From an uncultured Oscillospiraceae bacterium (lineage in GTDB: Bacteria; Bacillota; Clostridia; Oscillospirales; Oscillospiraceae): 48,098 nucleotides of DNA. How positions within the stretch are numbered: position 1 is the first letter of the stretch; the number at the start of each line of letters is the position of its first letter. Made by a program: the position numbers and the translations under genes. The stretch covers positions 1 to 48,098 of the forward strand of contig CANQJZ010000014.1 in NCBI GenBank assembly GCA_947624385.1. Reading direction: 5' to 3'. Positions 1 through 7,638 of the stretch are shown one piece after another. The notes below the pieces were generated by a model, which was given only the letters and a program-made list of their open reading frames with translations, ran no database searches and was not told the origin of the DNA.

Positions 1-953
1 ATGTCCACGGCGTAGTAGGTCCAGGTGCCGTCCGCCCGGCGCATGCACTCGTCCTTGTCCGCGCCGAAGTCGGTGTTCCGAAGCCAGAGCTGGCCGTCCT
101 TTTCGTAAGTGTGGCCCGATTTGGTGAGGATGTCGATCGTGTCGGCCACATAGCCGCTGTCGTGCAGGTCCGTCTCCAAAAACCAGCGGTCGAACTTTAT
201 GCCGTAGCGCTCCAGATCGGCGCGCATGCGCTGGATGTTCCGGGGGATGCCGTAGGCGATGAAGGCGGCGCGCCGGTCCGCGGGGGACATGACGTCATAT
301 TTATCGCCGTCTTTTTCGTATATCTCCCGGGCCAGGTCCCGGATATCGTCGCCGTGGTAGCCGTTTTCGGGAAATTCCACCGCGTCCTCGCCGTGGAGCA
401 GCTGCAAGTACCGGGCCTCCACCGACTGGCCGAACAGCTCCACCTGGTGGCCGGCGTTGTTCACGTAGAACTCCCGCCACACGTCCCAGCCGGCCCAGTC
501 CAGCACGGCCGCCATGGTGTCCCCCAGCACGCCGCCGCGGGCGTTGCCGATGGTCATGGGGCCGGTGGGGTTGGCGGAGACGAACTCCACCATGACATGC
601 TTGCCGTTTCGCGTCTCGCTGCGGCCATAATTTGAGCCCTCGGCGCGCACCGCGTCCAGCACGGCGGCGTACCAGCCGTCGGACAGCCGGAAGTTCAAAA
701 AGCCGGGGCCAGCGGCCTCGGCGGCGGTGAACCAGGTCCCGTCCAGGGACAGGTTTTGCAGGATATTCTCCGCGATGGCCCTGGGCGCGGCGTGCAGGGT
801 CCTGGCCCCGGCCATGGCGTGGTTGGCGGCAAAGTCGCCGTTCTGGGTGTTCTTGGGGATGCTCACGGACCCGGCGGCGTCGGAAAGCGCCGGGACAGCG
901 TTTTTGATGAGCGCGTCGATGTCCGACTTCGCCCGTTCGATCAGGTCAGCCAT
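1..953 (-). CDS. argS: Arginyl-tRNA synthetase, N-terminal part (runs off the window)
   Basis: Cytosolic enzyme that charges tRNA-Arg with arginine using ATP. About 317 N-terminal residues are visible. They contain the Arg tRNA synthetase N-terminal additional domain, then the class I signature region (VEFVSANPTGPMTIGNARGG), a variant of the HIGH motif in which this family has HxGH or GNAR. The KMSKS loop and anticodon-binding domain lie beyond position 1. The ATG overlaps the end of the upstream DUF1934 gene by 8 nt, so the two are translationally coupled. B. subtilis has the same ywiB-argS order. No damage is seen in the visible part. Confidence 0.95.
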   Translation of the reverse strand, partial: MADLIERAKSDIDALIKNAVPALSDAAGSVSIPKNTQNGDFAANHAMAGARTLHAAPRAIAENILQNLSLDGTWFTAAEAAGPGFLNFRLSDGWYAAVLDAVRAEGSNYGRSETRNGKHVMVEFVSANPTGPMTIGNARGGVLGDTMAAVLDWAGWDVWREFYVNNAGHQVELFGQSVEARYLQLLHGEDAVEFPENGYHGDDIRDLAREIYEKDGDKYDVMSPADRRAAFIAYGIPRNIQRMRADLERYGIKFDRWFLETDLHDSGYVADTIDILTKSGHTYEKDGQLWLRNTDFGADKDECMRRADGTWTYYAVD

Positions 954-1380
954 TTGTCTTCTCTCTCACATTGATTTTAAACTGGTTGCGGCCCATGGGG
1001 GTGTGGTTGAAGTCGATGGCGTAGTCCAGCTCCATGGTGCCCCCGTGCTCGTCCAGCTTCGCGTCGATGCGGCGGGTGTCCACCCCCATGGTGGCGCTGC
1101 CGTATGGGGTCTCGTAGAGGAAAAAGTCTTTCTGCCCCTCCCGGAACACCATCTCGGAGTTCAGGCTTCCCTCCCGGCGCAGGACCACGCCCATGGGGTT
1201 GATGGTGAAGGTGGTACGGGTGCCCTCCAGGCCGGTCAGGTCGCTTTCCTCGTAGGTGAAGCGGCTCTCGCCGTTTTCAAAGCCGTACTTGCCCGCCGTC
1301 ACCAGCTCCACGGCGTCTTTTCCGCCGGAGGGGTCCCGCTGCACGCCCGTTATTGAAATGATCGCGTCTCGCATATTCAT
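946..1380 (-). CDS. DUF1934 (YwiB-like) beta-barrel protein
   Basis: A protein of about 144 aa matching the DUF1934/YwiB family, small calycin-like beta-barrel proteins of unknown function. Recognisable features are the N-terminal strand ISITGVQRDP, the middle TTFTINPMGVVLRREG and the C-terminal ELDYAIDFNH, the usual family pattern of an acidic-aromatic strand followed by a strand ending in a basic-NG tail. It is encoded directly upstream of argS with an 8-nt overlap. The start is uncertain: the ATG chosen gives MNMRDAI, while in-frame ATGs at 1389 and 1392 have a GGGGAT-like sequence about 11 nt upstream. A role linked to translation is suggested only by position. Confidence 0.75.
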   Translation of the reverse strand: MNMRDAIISITGVQRDPSGGKDAVELVTAGKYGFENGESRFTYEESDLTGLEGTRTTFTINPMGVVLRREGSLNSEMVFREGQKDFFLYETPYGSATMGVDTRRIDAKLDEHGGTMELDYAIDFNHTPMGRNQFKINVREKTNG

Positions 1381-1464
1381 GTGGTCCATCATAATACAAA
1401 TCCATCCCCAACACAAGGAAAAGTTTCTCCCAAGGCCAATATTCGTTGCTTTGCCCTATAGAAC

Positions 1465-1493
1465 ATTATAACACACCTGTGCTATAATAGCCA
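1465..1493 (-). promoter_or_regulatory. Extended -10 promoter for DUF1934-argS
   Basis: On the minus strand TATAAT (1470-1465) is preceded by TG one base upstream, an extended -10. A 17-nt spacer puts a weak TGGCTA at the -35 position. It lies about 85 nt upstream of the DUF1934 start. Confidence 0.4.
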
Positions 1494-1538
1494 TAATTAT
1501 AAAAGGGGAAGCACATTGTAGTAAATTCGTGCTATAAT
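1480..1538 (+). promoter_or_regulatory. Tandem extended -10 elements for the gene at 1570
   Basis: The sequence TGCTATAATA occurs twice, 50 nt apart (TATAAT at 1483-1488 and 1533-1538). Both are extended -10 elements pointing right, with no good -35. The second lies about 32 nt upstream of the next start codon. Confidence 0.4.
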
Positions 1539-1569
1539 ACAATCGGAGAAAGAAAAGGGGGTGAGCATC

Positions 1570-1974
1570 GTGACGATCGAGCTTACCGAAAAGGAATTCA
1601 GGCGTCTTCTGGATCTGGTGTACGTGGGGGATTGGGTGCTCAACTCTGCCCGTGGCGAGGACCGGTTCGAGGACTATGACTTTTTGCAGGAAAAGCTGTT
1701 TGCCCTGTGCTCGCAGGTGGGCATGCGCTCGCTCATCGAGACGTGGCAGGGGCATGTGTTCCCCTCCCGCGCCTACGAGGAGGGCGGTATCCACGAGGCC
1801 ATCGCGGATTATGAGGACGCGGCGTTTTTCGACATCCTGGCCGAGGAGCTGGCCCGCCGGGACATGGAGGGCGAGGGCATCGACGCCAACGACGAAAACG
1901 AGCTCATGAGCCGCATCGAGGATTATTACAACGAGTTTGAACAGCACGGCATCGACAACCTGACAGTCGAATAG
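1570..1974 (+). CDS. Small acidic hypothetical protein
   Basis: I do not recognise this 134-aa protein. It is soluble, strongly acidic and probably all-helical, with no signal peptide or membrane segment; runs such as FDILAEELARRD and MSRIEDYYNEFEQHG look amphipathic. I chose the GTG at 1570 over the in-frame GTG at 1561, because the purine-rich AAAAGGGGGTGAG ends 4-5 nt before 1570 but overlaps 1561. It is monocistronic, with its own promoter and a strong terminator 11 nt downstream. Codon use matches the GC-rich backbone, so it is probably a resident gene. Confidence 0.75.
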   Translation: MTIELTEKEFRRLLDLVYVGDWVLNSARGEDRFEDYDFLQEKLFALCSQVGMRSLIETWQGHVFPSRAYEEGGIHEAIADYEDAAFFDILAEELARRDMEGEGIDANDENELMSRIEDYYNEFEQHGIDNLTVE

Positions 1975-1985
1975 TCAAACAAATG

Positions 1986-2013
1986 CCGCCCGGAGTCATC
2001 CGGGCGGTTTTTG
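1986..2013 (+). terminator. Rho-independent terminator
   Basis: A perfect 9-bp stem (CCGCCCGGA with TCCGGGCGG, 4-nt loop) is followed by TTTTT. It ends the 1570 gene and may also serve the converging YitT-family gene. Confidence 0.85.
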
Positions 2014-2022
2014 CTGTTGTTA

Positions 2023-2910
2023 TTATTCCGCGTTCAGGTCGCGGACGTTGCGCTCCAGGGTGAAGCCCCGGCCCCGGACCTCCTTGACCTGGGTGATGGT
2101 GATGAACGCGGCGGGGTCTATGCCCTGGATGAGCTCTGTGGCGGCGTAGAGCTTCCGCCGGGGGATGACGCACAGCACGCCCTTTTGCTGCTGCTGCAGC
2201 GCGCCGGTCTCGATCTGGACCATGGTAGCCCCGGCTTCCAGCTCCGTCAGGATACGCCGGCGTATCTCGTCATAGTGCTGGCTCACGGCGAAGATCTGGA
2301 TCTGGGCCTGGCCCAGAATCATCACCCGGTCCAGCACCAGCGACTGCACCGCCAGCAGTACCAGCGCGTATAAAATGGGCTCCGGCGCGGAAAAAAGCGC
2401 CTGCCCGCCGATCACCAGCGTGTCCATCGCGTACACGCAGACGGACACGGGGATATGGGTCCACTTGTGCAGCATGAGGCTGGCGATGTCCATGCCGCCG
2501 GTGGAGGACCCCACTCGCAGGACAACGCCCAGGGCAGCGCCCATGAGCCCGCCGCCAAACAGCGCCGCCATCAGCATGTCGGAGCACAGCGAGCCCACGC
2601 CCGGTATGCGGCCGATGACGGCCAGAAAGGCCGGGTACAAAAGCGAGCTTGCCAGCGTGGTGGTCACCAGCTTGCTGCCCAGGGTCAGCCCGCCCAGCAC
2701 CAGCAGCACGGTGTTCAGTACCAGCACGAGCGCGGCCGTGTCCACCGGCAGCACCCGCGCCAGAACGATGGCCAGACCCGTGGTGCCGCCCATGATGACG
2801 TCGTGGGGGATGACGAACGCCTCCACCGCGAAGGCCAGAAGGGTGTTGCCCAGCACGATGGCGGCGCAGGTGCGCAGCACGTCGGATAACTTTTTCGTCT
2901 TGTTTGCCAT
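2023..2910 (-). CDS. YitT-family membrane protein (DUF161/DUF2179)
   Basis: A 295-aa integral membrane protein of the YitT family, conserved in Firmicutes and of uncertain function. Five to six hydrophobic segments fill residues 15-190, with the family motifs IPHDVIMGGTTGLAIVL near the N-terminus and RVGSSTGGMDI in the middle. The C-terminal ~90 residues form the soluble DUF2179 domain (QIFAVSQHYDEIRRRI...), which resembles a ferredoxin-like ligand-binding domain. The ATG giving MANKTKK was chosen because GAGGA sits 5-6 nt upstream; an ATG four codons earlier has no comparable site. It is divergent from spoVAC. Length is typical and no damage is seen. Confidence 0.9.
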   Translation of the reverse strand: MANKTKKLSDVLRTCAAIVLGNTLLAFAVEAFVIPHDVIMGGTTGLAIVLARVLPVDTAALVLVLNTVLLVLGGLTLGSKLVTTTLASSLLYPAFLAVIGRIPGVGSLCSDMLMAALFGGGLMGAALGVVLRVGSSTGGMDIASLMLHKWTHIPVSVCVYAMDTLVIGGQALFSAPEPILYALVLLAVQSLVLDRVMILGQAQIQIFAVSQHYDEIRRRILTELEAGATMVQIETGALQQQQKGVLCVIPRRKLYAATELIQGIDPAAFITITQVKEVRGRGFTLERNVRDLNAE

Positions 2911-2980
2911 AGCAGTCCTCACGTTTTCTTATATGCGTATTATACGCCGTTCCCGCCCGTTTGGCAAACGCGGCGCGGGA

Positions 2981-3009
2981 GCATATTTTTTCCCCGGCGG
3001 AACATACTA
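2981..3009 (+). promoter_or_regulatory. Sigma-G-type promoter of spoVAC
   Basis: GCATA, a 17-nt spacer and CATACTA match the forespore sigma-G consensus (GHATR, 17-18 nt, CATNNTA) at every constrained position. Initiation would fall near 3016. Confidence 0.7.
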
Positions 3010-3030
3010 AGAGCGGTGATGGAAATGAAC

Positions 3031-3465
3031 ATGACGAACAAAGAATACAACGAGTATATCAAAAATATGGCCCCCAAATCGCCTCTGGCGGGGGACCTCA
3101 TAAAGGCGTTCGTGGTGGGCGGGCTGATATGCTGCCTGGGCGAGGGCCTGCGCATGGGCTACGAGGACTTCGCGGGGCTTGCGAAAGAGGACGCCGCCAC
3201 GGCGGTGAGCATGACGCTGATCTTCCTGTCCGCGCTGTTCACGGGCCTGAACGTGTACGACAAGCTGGCCCGGTTCGCCGGGGCGGGTACGCTGGTGCCT
3301 ATCACGGGCTTTGCAAACTCCGTGGTAAGTCCGGCGCTGGAGTTTAAAACCGAGGGGTTTATTCTGGGTACGGCGGCGAAGATGTTTACTATTGCCGGGC
3401 CGGTGATAACGTTCGGCATCACCGCCAGCGTGGTGTATGGGCTGATACTGTGTCTGCTGCGATAA
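3031..3465 (+). CDS. spoVAC: Stage V sporulation protein AC
   Basis: A 144-aa inner-membrane protein of the SpoVA complex, which moves dipicolinic acid into the forespore and releases it on germination. Family features are the N-terminal KSPLAGDLIKAFVVGG, a mid-protein VYDKLARFAGAGTLVPITGFANS and a C-terminal GTAAKMFTIAGPVITFGI, with four hydrophobic segments. The start at 3031 (MTNKEY) fits the family N-terminus and leaves a GGTGATGG sequence as ribosome site; in-frame GTG 3016 and ATG 3019 would be nearly leaderless given the promoter. It is solitary here, with no spoVAD or spoVAE following. Its last 114 nt recur twice downstream, so the present 3' end may have been delivered by an incoming element. 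Confidence 0.92.
   Translation: MTNKEYNEYIKNMAPKSPLAGDLIKAFVVGGLICCLGEGLRMGYEDFAGLAKEDAATAVSMTLIFLSALFTGLNVYDKLARFAGAGTLVPITGFANSVVSPALEFKTEGFILGTAAKMFTIAGPVITFGITASVVYGLILCLLR
3352..3465 (+). repeat. spoVAC 3'-end repeat, copy 1 (in the gene)
   Basis: These 114 nt encode the last 37 residues plus the stop of spoVAC. Copies of identical length lie at 12667-12780 and 18119-18232. The copies differ almost only at synonymous positions (one L/V change and TAA against TGA stop), which indicates origin from functional alleles, not neutral decay. Confidence 0.9.
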
Positions 3466-3466
3466 A

Positions 3467-3506
3467 ATAAGCTATGGCCGCCGGGAAACCGGCGGCCATA
3501 GCTTAT
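3467..3506. terminator. Bidirectional terminator after spoVAC
   Basis: A perfect 18-bp stem with a GAAA loop (ATAAGCTATGGCCGCCGG and its complement). Related hairpins follow the other two spoVAC 3' copies and precede the DUF4838 gene at 20.1 kb, so this is the ancestral spoVAC/DUF4838 convergence terminator. Confidence 0.85.
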
Positions 3507-3634
3507 GATAATGAGAAAACGTGCTCTCTATGCTTTGGAGAGTGCAGAAGCCAGCGTTGAACAATAGCACAAAGATACATACTGTGAATGCTCAAAAATA
3601 CAAAATAGAAAAGCTCAAAAACATAAAACGGTAA

Positions 3635-3663
3635 TTGACACGGGGAATGCCATCGGCTATAAT
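3635..3663 (+). promoter_or_regulatory. Sigma-A promoter of the ATPase pseudogene
   Basis: TTGACA, a 17-nt spacer and TATAAT: a consensus promoter 22 nt upstream of the start codon. The stretch between the terminator and this promoter (about 130 nt) is AT-rich and holds nothing I recognise. Confidence 0.8.
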
Positions 3664-3684
3664 CATAGATGAGAGGTGAGAGCG

Positions 3685-4741
3685 ATGATCGATTATATGC
3701 CGAGAGTCGTAGATGCCGAGCTTGCGTTGAGGTTGGAAGCATTCGGAGCAACGCTTATCATTGGGCCGAAATGGTGTGGCAAGACGACGACAGGGGGGGC
3801 AGAAAGCAAAAAGTGTGCTTCGCATGCAGGACCCTGACCGTCGCGATGGATACCTTGCTACAGCGGAGGCTAAGCCCTCTCTGCTTCTTAAGGGAGAGAA
3901 TCCCCGGCTGATCGACGAGTGGCAAATGGCTCCCGTCCTGTGGGATGCTGTTCGAGTGGCGGTTGACCAGCGGCAGGAGGAGGGACTTTTTATTCTGACT
4001 GGCTCCACCTCCGTGGATAACACCGGGATCATGCATTCCGGCACGGGCCGTATCTCGCGTATGAAGATGTATCCGATGAGCCTCTTTGAATCCGGCCAGT
4101 CCAATGGAAACGTCTCTCTCAAGGCGCTGTTCGATGGCCCAAAGCTGGACATCGACGGAGCTATGTCCGATTTGTCCATTGAGGAACTGATTTTTTCCGC
4201 CTGCCGCGGCGGCTGGCCGGCCTCGCTCCGGCGAAAGAGAGACGCGGCCAAGCTGATGATCGCGAAGGACTATGTCAATAATATCTGCGAGACGGACATA
4301 TCCACGGTGGATGGGGTGCAGCGGAACCCCGTCTGGGCGAATATGATCCTCCGCTCCTATGCGAGGAATGTGTCCACGCTGGCGAAGAAAACGACCATAT
4401 ATAAGGATGTTGCCGCCAATGCAGACAGCATGACGGCGGCCACCATGGATGCCTATCTGAACGCGCTGGAGAAGTTGTTTGTGATCGAGGACATTGACGC
4501 CTGGTGCCCGGCGATCCGCTCAGCCACAACGATCCGCTCCGGGAAAAAGCGGGGCTTCACCGACCCGTCCATTCCGGTGGCGGCTTTGGGCCTGACGCCC
4601 GATTACTTTCAGACCGATTTGAAGACCTTTGGATTTGTCTTTGAGTGTCTGTGCATTCGGGACCTGAAGGTGTACTCCCAGGCGATGGGAGGGATGGTAT
4701 CCTATCAAGCGTATCTGGACATCCTGCGAAAGGACACATGA
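3685..4741 (+). pseudogene. AAA-type ATPase with DUF4143, frameshifted and truncated
   Basis: Remnant of the ATP-binding protein family with an N-terminal AAA-like ATPase and a C-terminal DUF4143 region. The first frame starts at ATG 3685 behind GAGAGGTGAG and encodes the Walker A sequence GPKWCGKTTT. It then meets a run of seven G at about 3798-3804, where one extra base shifts it. The rest reads in the next frame: LIDEWQ (Walker B-like), ILTGSTS (sensor-like) and a long DUF4143 part to about VFECLCIRDLKVYSQAMGG. The protein then stops after VSYQ, where relatives continue for about 100 residues with a nuclease-like tail. An ATG at 3761 lies in the shifted frame and is not a genuine start. 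Members occur as stand-alone accessory genes; no function is assigned here. Confidence 0.85.
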
Positions 4742-4818
4742 CGATGAAGTACCCCTTCCGTATGGTGATCTGGGAGGATGCCACAGAACGAATCATTGCT
4801 GTGTATAGGAGGATACAA

Positions 4819-5040
4819 ATGACTGAGATGAGCAGGGAAGAATTGCTCCGAATGGAGGAAGTCGGCGCCGAGCAGGGATGGGTTTCGCCTCTGTCGAAGG
4901 AGGATAAAGAATACTTTGCTTATCTGAGGACGGTATTCAAACGGTATAGTATCGTTCCTTCCAAAGCTACTCGCCTTGAATATGACTTTGTTGTGCGGGT
5001 GGCGGAGAGCGAGTTCTATCTCCAGAAGGCAAATGCCTGA
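4819..5040 (+). CDS. Small hypothetical protein (73 aa)
   Basis: An unrecognised charged protein of 73 aa with no membrane segment (MTEMSREELLRMEEVGAEQG... ends FYLQKANA). The ATG at 4819 has an ideal AGGAGG six nt upstream. An in-frame ATG at 4744 (MKYPFRMVIW) has a weaker AAGGA, so a 98-aa form is possible. It follows the broken ATPase by about 80 nt and ends at a strong terminator, so it may be the second gene of the same transcript. Confidence 0.6.
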   Translation: MTEMSREELLRMEEVGAEQGWVSPLSKEDKEYFAYLRTVFKRYSIVPSKATRLEYDFVVRVAESEFYLQKANA

Positions 5041-5045
5041 TCTAT

Positions 5046-5093
5046 AAAGCAACCCGGCCGGACCACAACAACAGTGGCCGGCTGGGTTGCTTT
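5046..5093 (+). terminator. Rho-independent terminator
   Basis: A long hairpin: AAAGCAACCC-GGCCGG pairs with CCGGC-TGGGTTGCTTT across a loop of about 16 nt. A/T-rich outer pairs make it work in both directions. It closes the first accessory transcript. Confidence 0.8.
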
Positions 5094-5155
5094 ATCGGGT
5101 CAGGAGACCTCTGAATAGCAAACTGATATAGCCTTTATTAGGAGGAAAATAGCAA

Positions 5156-5965
5156 ATGGGACTGCCGGAACTGACAGAAACTCAGATCGAACAGATAGCG
5201 TGCATCATCGGTGATACCCAAGGTGGACTCACAGGTTCTGAGATCGGACGCTTCCTTGCTCAGTGCCAGATGGAGGATCCAGACCCTGAAATGTCAAAGT
5301 GGAAGCGCTTATATAATGCGTTTTGCGATGCTGTCAATAAAAGCAGGTCTACAAATATCGTCTTTGGCTTTATTAAACGTTGTTTTGAGCCGGCTCAAGG
5401 ACTGAATGATCCAGAGCGGTATAGCCGGATGAGGCTGGAGATCAACACGGTTTTGATGCTTGTAGGCGTTGAAATAAGGGATGATGGAAACTTCTATTTG
5501 GTTCCAAAAGCGCAAAGCCTTAGTGAGGTCCAGCGCCGGACGAAGGGGCTGCGCGCGAAGCTGACGGGTTATGGCGCACATCCAGAAGTGCTGAAGTGTT
5601 GCCGTGAGGAATTGTTGGCAAATGACTATTTCCACGCTGTTCAGGAGGCAGCAAAAAGTCTATGTGAGCGAACGAGAGCGATGTCTGGTTTGTCATTAGA
5701 CGGAACAGACCTGTTTCAAACGGTGTTTTCTGGCAGGGATCCTTACATCGCGTATAATTCCTTGCGGACAAGTAGTGAACGGAATCAACAGAATGGACTT
5801 AAGGAAATGTTGTGTGGTGTGATGCACATGGTCAGGAATGTTACAGCCCATGAACTAAGGATCCGCTGGGATATCAATGAAAAAGATGCAGTAGATATAT
5901 TGGCGCAGATCTCGTATGTGCATAAGCTATTAGATGCATGCGTGACGGTTCCGAGGACGGCATAA
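5156..5965 (+). CDS. TIGR02391 (Ymh-like) family protein with HEPN-type motif
   Basis: A 269-aa protein. The C-terminal ~130 residues, from about 125, match the TIGR02391 family, found in mobile islands and linked to abortive-infection-like systems. It contains RNVTAHE near residue 228, an R-x4-H motif of the kind that forms the RNase site in HEPN domains. The N-terminal 115 residues hold LTGSEIGRFLAQCQ, a typical accompanying helical domain. GGAGG lies about 10 nt before the ATG. The gene stands alone between a terminator and the PP2C remnant. RNase or toxin activity is inferred from the motif only. Confidence 0.7.
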   Translation: MGLPELTETQIEQIACIIGDTQGGLTGSEIGRFLAQCQMEDPDPEMSKWKRLYNAFCDAVNKSRSTNIVFGFIKRCFEPAQGLNDPERYSRMRLEINTVLMLVGVEIRDDGNFYLVPKAQSLSEVQRRTKGLRAKLTGYGAHPEVLKCCREELLANDYFHAVQEAAKSLCERTRAMSGLSLDGTDLFQTVFSGRDPYIAYNSLRTSSERNQQNGLKEMLCGVMHMVRNVTAHELRIRWDINEKDAVDILAQISYVHKLLDACVTVPRTA

Positions 5966-6128
5966 AATCAAAACTCAGCGATTCTACAAATCTGAGCCAG
6001 AAGAGCTAGAGAAGCGAAACTGAGGCTGTTGTGTCAAGGTTGGTCAATTGAACGTGATTGGGTTGAACTTATTAGGGCTATCAATTGTTTTGCTAATATG
6101 ACAGCGCTGTATATTTCCGGCTTGTTAT

Positions 6129-6662
6129 TTGACCAAAGGAACGACCCGGGCGACGAATCAGGACGCGTTGATCATTCGTTCCGCTGAGACCGACGGCGGG
6201 CCGCTGGTCATGGCGGCGGTATGCGACGGGATGGGAGGTCGCGCCCGCGGGGAACTGGCGAGCACCACGGCGGTCCACGTCCTGTCGGAGTGGTTCGGAA
6301 ACGATCTGCCACCGGTTTTGCGGAAGGGATACGCGTTTCCGGCGCTCCGGGGAAGTATCGAAGCGGTCATCAGGCGGATTAGTCTGGTGCTGGAAATCTA
6401 TTCTGAAAATCACAGCATTAAACTCGGCACGACCTTGACGATGCTGCTTTTGTATGCCGGACGCTGCGTAACGGCCAATGTGGGCGACGCCAGAATATAC
6501 GCTGTGGGAAATGAAGTCCGGCAGTTGACCCAGGACCACTCTGCGGTACAGCGCGGCATCGACATCGACGCCATAGACCCGCAGGAGGCCTGGGTCGATA
6601 ACAGGCGCAACATTCTCTATCAGTGTCTGGGTGAATCGGACGGCCTGGAGCCGGATATCCTG
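6129..6662 (+). pseudogene. PP2C-type protein phosphatase, truncated at both ends
   Basis: Remnant of a metal-dependent Ser/Thr phosphatase. The visible motifs come in family order: TNQDA, VCDGMGG, LGTT, NVGDARIYAVG and LTQDHS, so most metal-binding aspartates are present. The first strand and a proper start are missing: a stop lies 10 codons upstream, and the only start nearby is a TTG without a ribosome site. After GESDGLEPDI the conserved DGxxD end is missing and the frame runs into out-of-frame kinase sequence, stopping at 6731. Such phosphatases usually sit beside a Ser/Thr kinase, and the tail of one follows here. The stretch from 5966 to 6128 holds no recognisable gene. Confidence 0.75.
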
Positions 6663-6690
6663 GAGCAGCGGGCCCGACGGGCGGGAGAAC

Positions 6691-6876
6691 GGCGGTCTGG
6701 GCGCGGTCCTCCGGCGCTGTCTGGAGAATGACCCCGACCGGAGATGTGCAAGCTGCGCGGAGGCACGTCGTGCTTTGGAGCGGTGCCTGACGCATGAGGA
6801 TGCGCTGGGTCCGGCAGAGAAAAACGCCCGGGAGCCATGGTCGAGGATGTATCAAATGTGCCCAAACGACATATAA
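6691..6876 (+). pseudogene. C-terminal remnant of a Ser/Thr protein kinase
   Basis: About 60 codons encode GLGAVLRRCLENDPDRR followed by CASCAEARRALERCL, the hallmark last helices (subdomain XI) of a Hanks-type kinase domain. The ATP-binding and catalytic loops are absent. It begins about 30 nt after the phosphatase homology stops, in another frame. One internal deletion therefore appears to have removed the end of the PP2C gene and nearly all of the kinase gene. Confidence 0.6.
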
Positions 6877-6951
6877 TGACGGTGGCAATGTGACTTATAT
6901 GGCGTGGTTGCATGTGGTTTTGACGAATTTAAAAATAGTTTGAAATAAAGC

Positions 6952-6980
6952 TTGACAATCTGTATGAAAACAGTTACAAT
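6952..6980 (+). promoter_or_regulatory. Sigma-A promoter for the 60-aa gene
   Basis: TTGACA, a 17-nt spacer and TACAAT, 46 nt upstream of the start codon. It is the only strong promoter before the metallopeptidase operon on this strand. Confidence 0.75.
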
Positions 6981-7026
6981 CAGGAATCATATATGAAAAG
7001 TCACATGGAAAGGCGGAGTTTCTAAA

Positions 7027-7209
7027 ATGATGTTTCCAGATATACGCGAGCTTCGCCGTAGGGAGTGTGAGGAAGGCCGCCGACTGGATGAGTTGATGGA
7101 AAAAGAGCTTCAGAAAGACGATGAAGAGCGTAGGCGGTCGTTTTGCATCCACACGCCGAAGGAGTCCATGTCGCGGCTGGGTGGTAAATCGGAAGATTAC
7201 CATTTTTGA
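7027..7209 (+). CDS. Small charged protein (60 aa) heading the plus-strand module
   Basis: An unrecognised 60-aa protein. The first ~37 residues form one highly charged amphipathic helix (IRELRRRECEEGRRLDELM, then ELQKDDEERRR), and the rest (KESMSRLGGKSEDYHF) is polar and probably flexible. GGCGGAG lies 8 nt before the ATG, and a consensus promoter lies upstream. A terminator-like hairpin separates it from the membrane genes, so it may be made in excess over them. The split metallopeptidase module on the other strand also carries a tiny ORF, without visible sequence similarity. Confidence 0.6.
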   Translation: MMFPDIRELRRRECEEGRRLDELMEKELQKDDEERRRSFCIHTPKESMSRLGGKSEDYHF

Positions 7210-7231
7210 AGAATTTCATATCATGAATGAG

Positions 7232-7270
7232 AGCAGACCCTCTAAGTTAAGCGCTTCGGGTCTGCTTTTG
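7232..7270 (+). terminator. Terminator or attenuator after the 60-aa gene
   Basis: AGCAGACCC pairs with GGGTCTGCT across a 17-nt loop and is followed by TTTTG. The large loop suggests leaky termination into the next genes. Confidence 0.5.
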
Positions 7271-7311
7271 ACGTGGCTTTTTGCGCTTTGGTGTTTTAAC
7301 GGGGGATGACT

Positions 7312-7638
7312 ATGAAGAGAAAAACAAGGGGCCGGTTTATAGCCGCTGGGCTTTATGTTATTCTGCTGAGCGTGTTGCTTGCAGTTGCCGTTGCGATCGC
7401 ATATCAAAGGGTCATTTTGGGAAAGACGTCATCCTTTGATCGTTCCATCATCAGAGATGTGATGGGAAAAGCAGAACTATACGATCGGTTGCGTAAAGCC
7501 GTTCGTGCGCCGGATTGTGGGTTGTCGCCGCTGGCAAATGTTATGGGGTTAATGGGGATCGTAAGCTTTACCCTCATTGCGGTCAATGAGGTGCAATCCA
7601 AAACGCAGCTTCGGCATCTTAATGGAAGAAGTGGTTAA
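7312..7638 (+). CDS. Small membrane protein (108 aa)
   Basis: An unrecognised two-segment membrane protein. A basic N-terminus (MKRKTRGR) precedes a hydrophobic stretch at about residues 9-31, then a charged loop (SFDRSIIRDVMGKAELYDRLRK), and a second segment at about 70-91. The ATG at 7312 has GGGGGATG upstream at good spacing; the in-frame ATG at 7306 is too close to it. It overlaps the next gene by 17 nt, indicating coupled translation, and lies on the same strand as the large metallopeptidase-like gene. Confidence 0.6.
   Translation: MKRKTRGRFIAAGLYVILLSVLLAVAVAIAYQRVILGKTSSFDRSIIRDVMGKAELYDRLRKAVRAPDCGLSPLANVMGLMGIVSFTLIAVNEVQSKTQLRHLNGRSG

Noticed and set aside
3754-3911. Separate short ORFs around the ATPase frameshift
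   Set aside because: They are the two frames of one broken gene; the Met at 3761 is in the post-shift frame inside the Walker A region.
7226-7309. 28-aa ORF (MNESRPSKL...ALWCFNGG) with a hydrophobic end
   Set aside because: No ribosome site, and it overlaps the terminator-like hairpin; the ATGA overlap with 7306 is probably chance.
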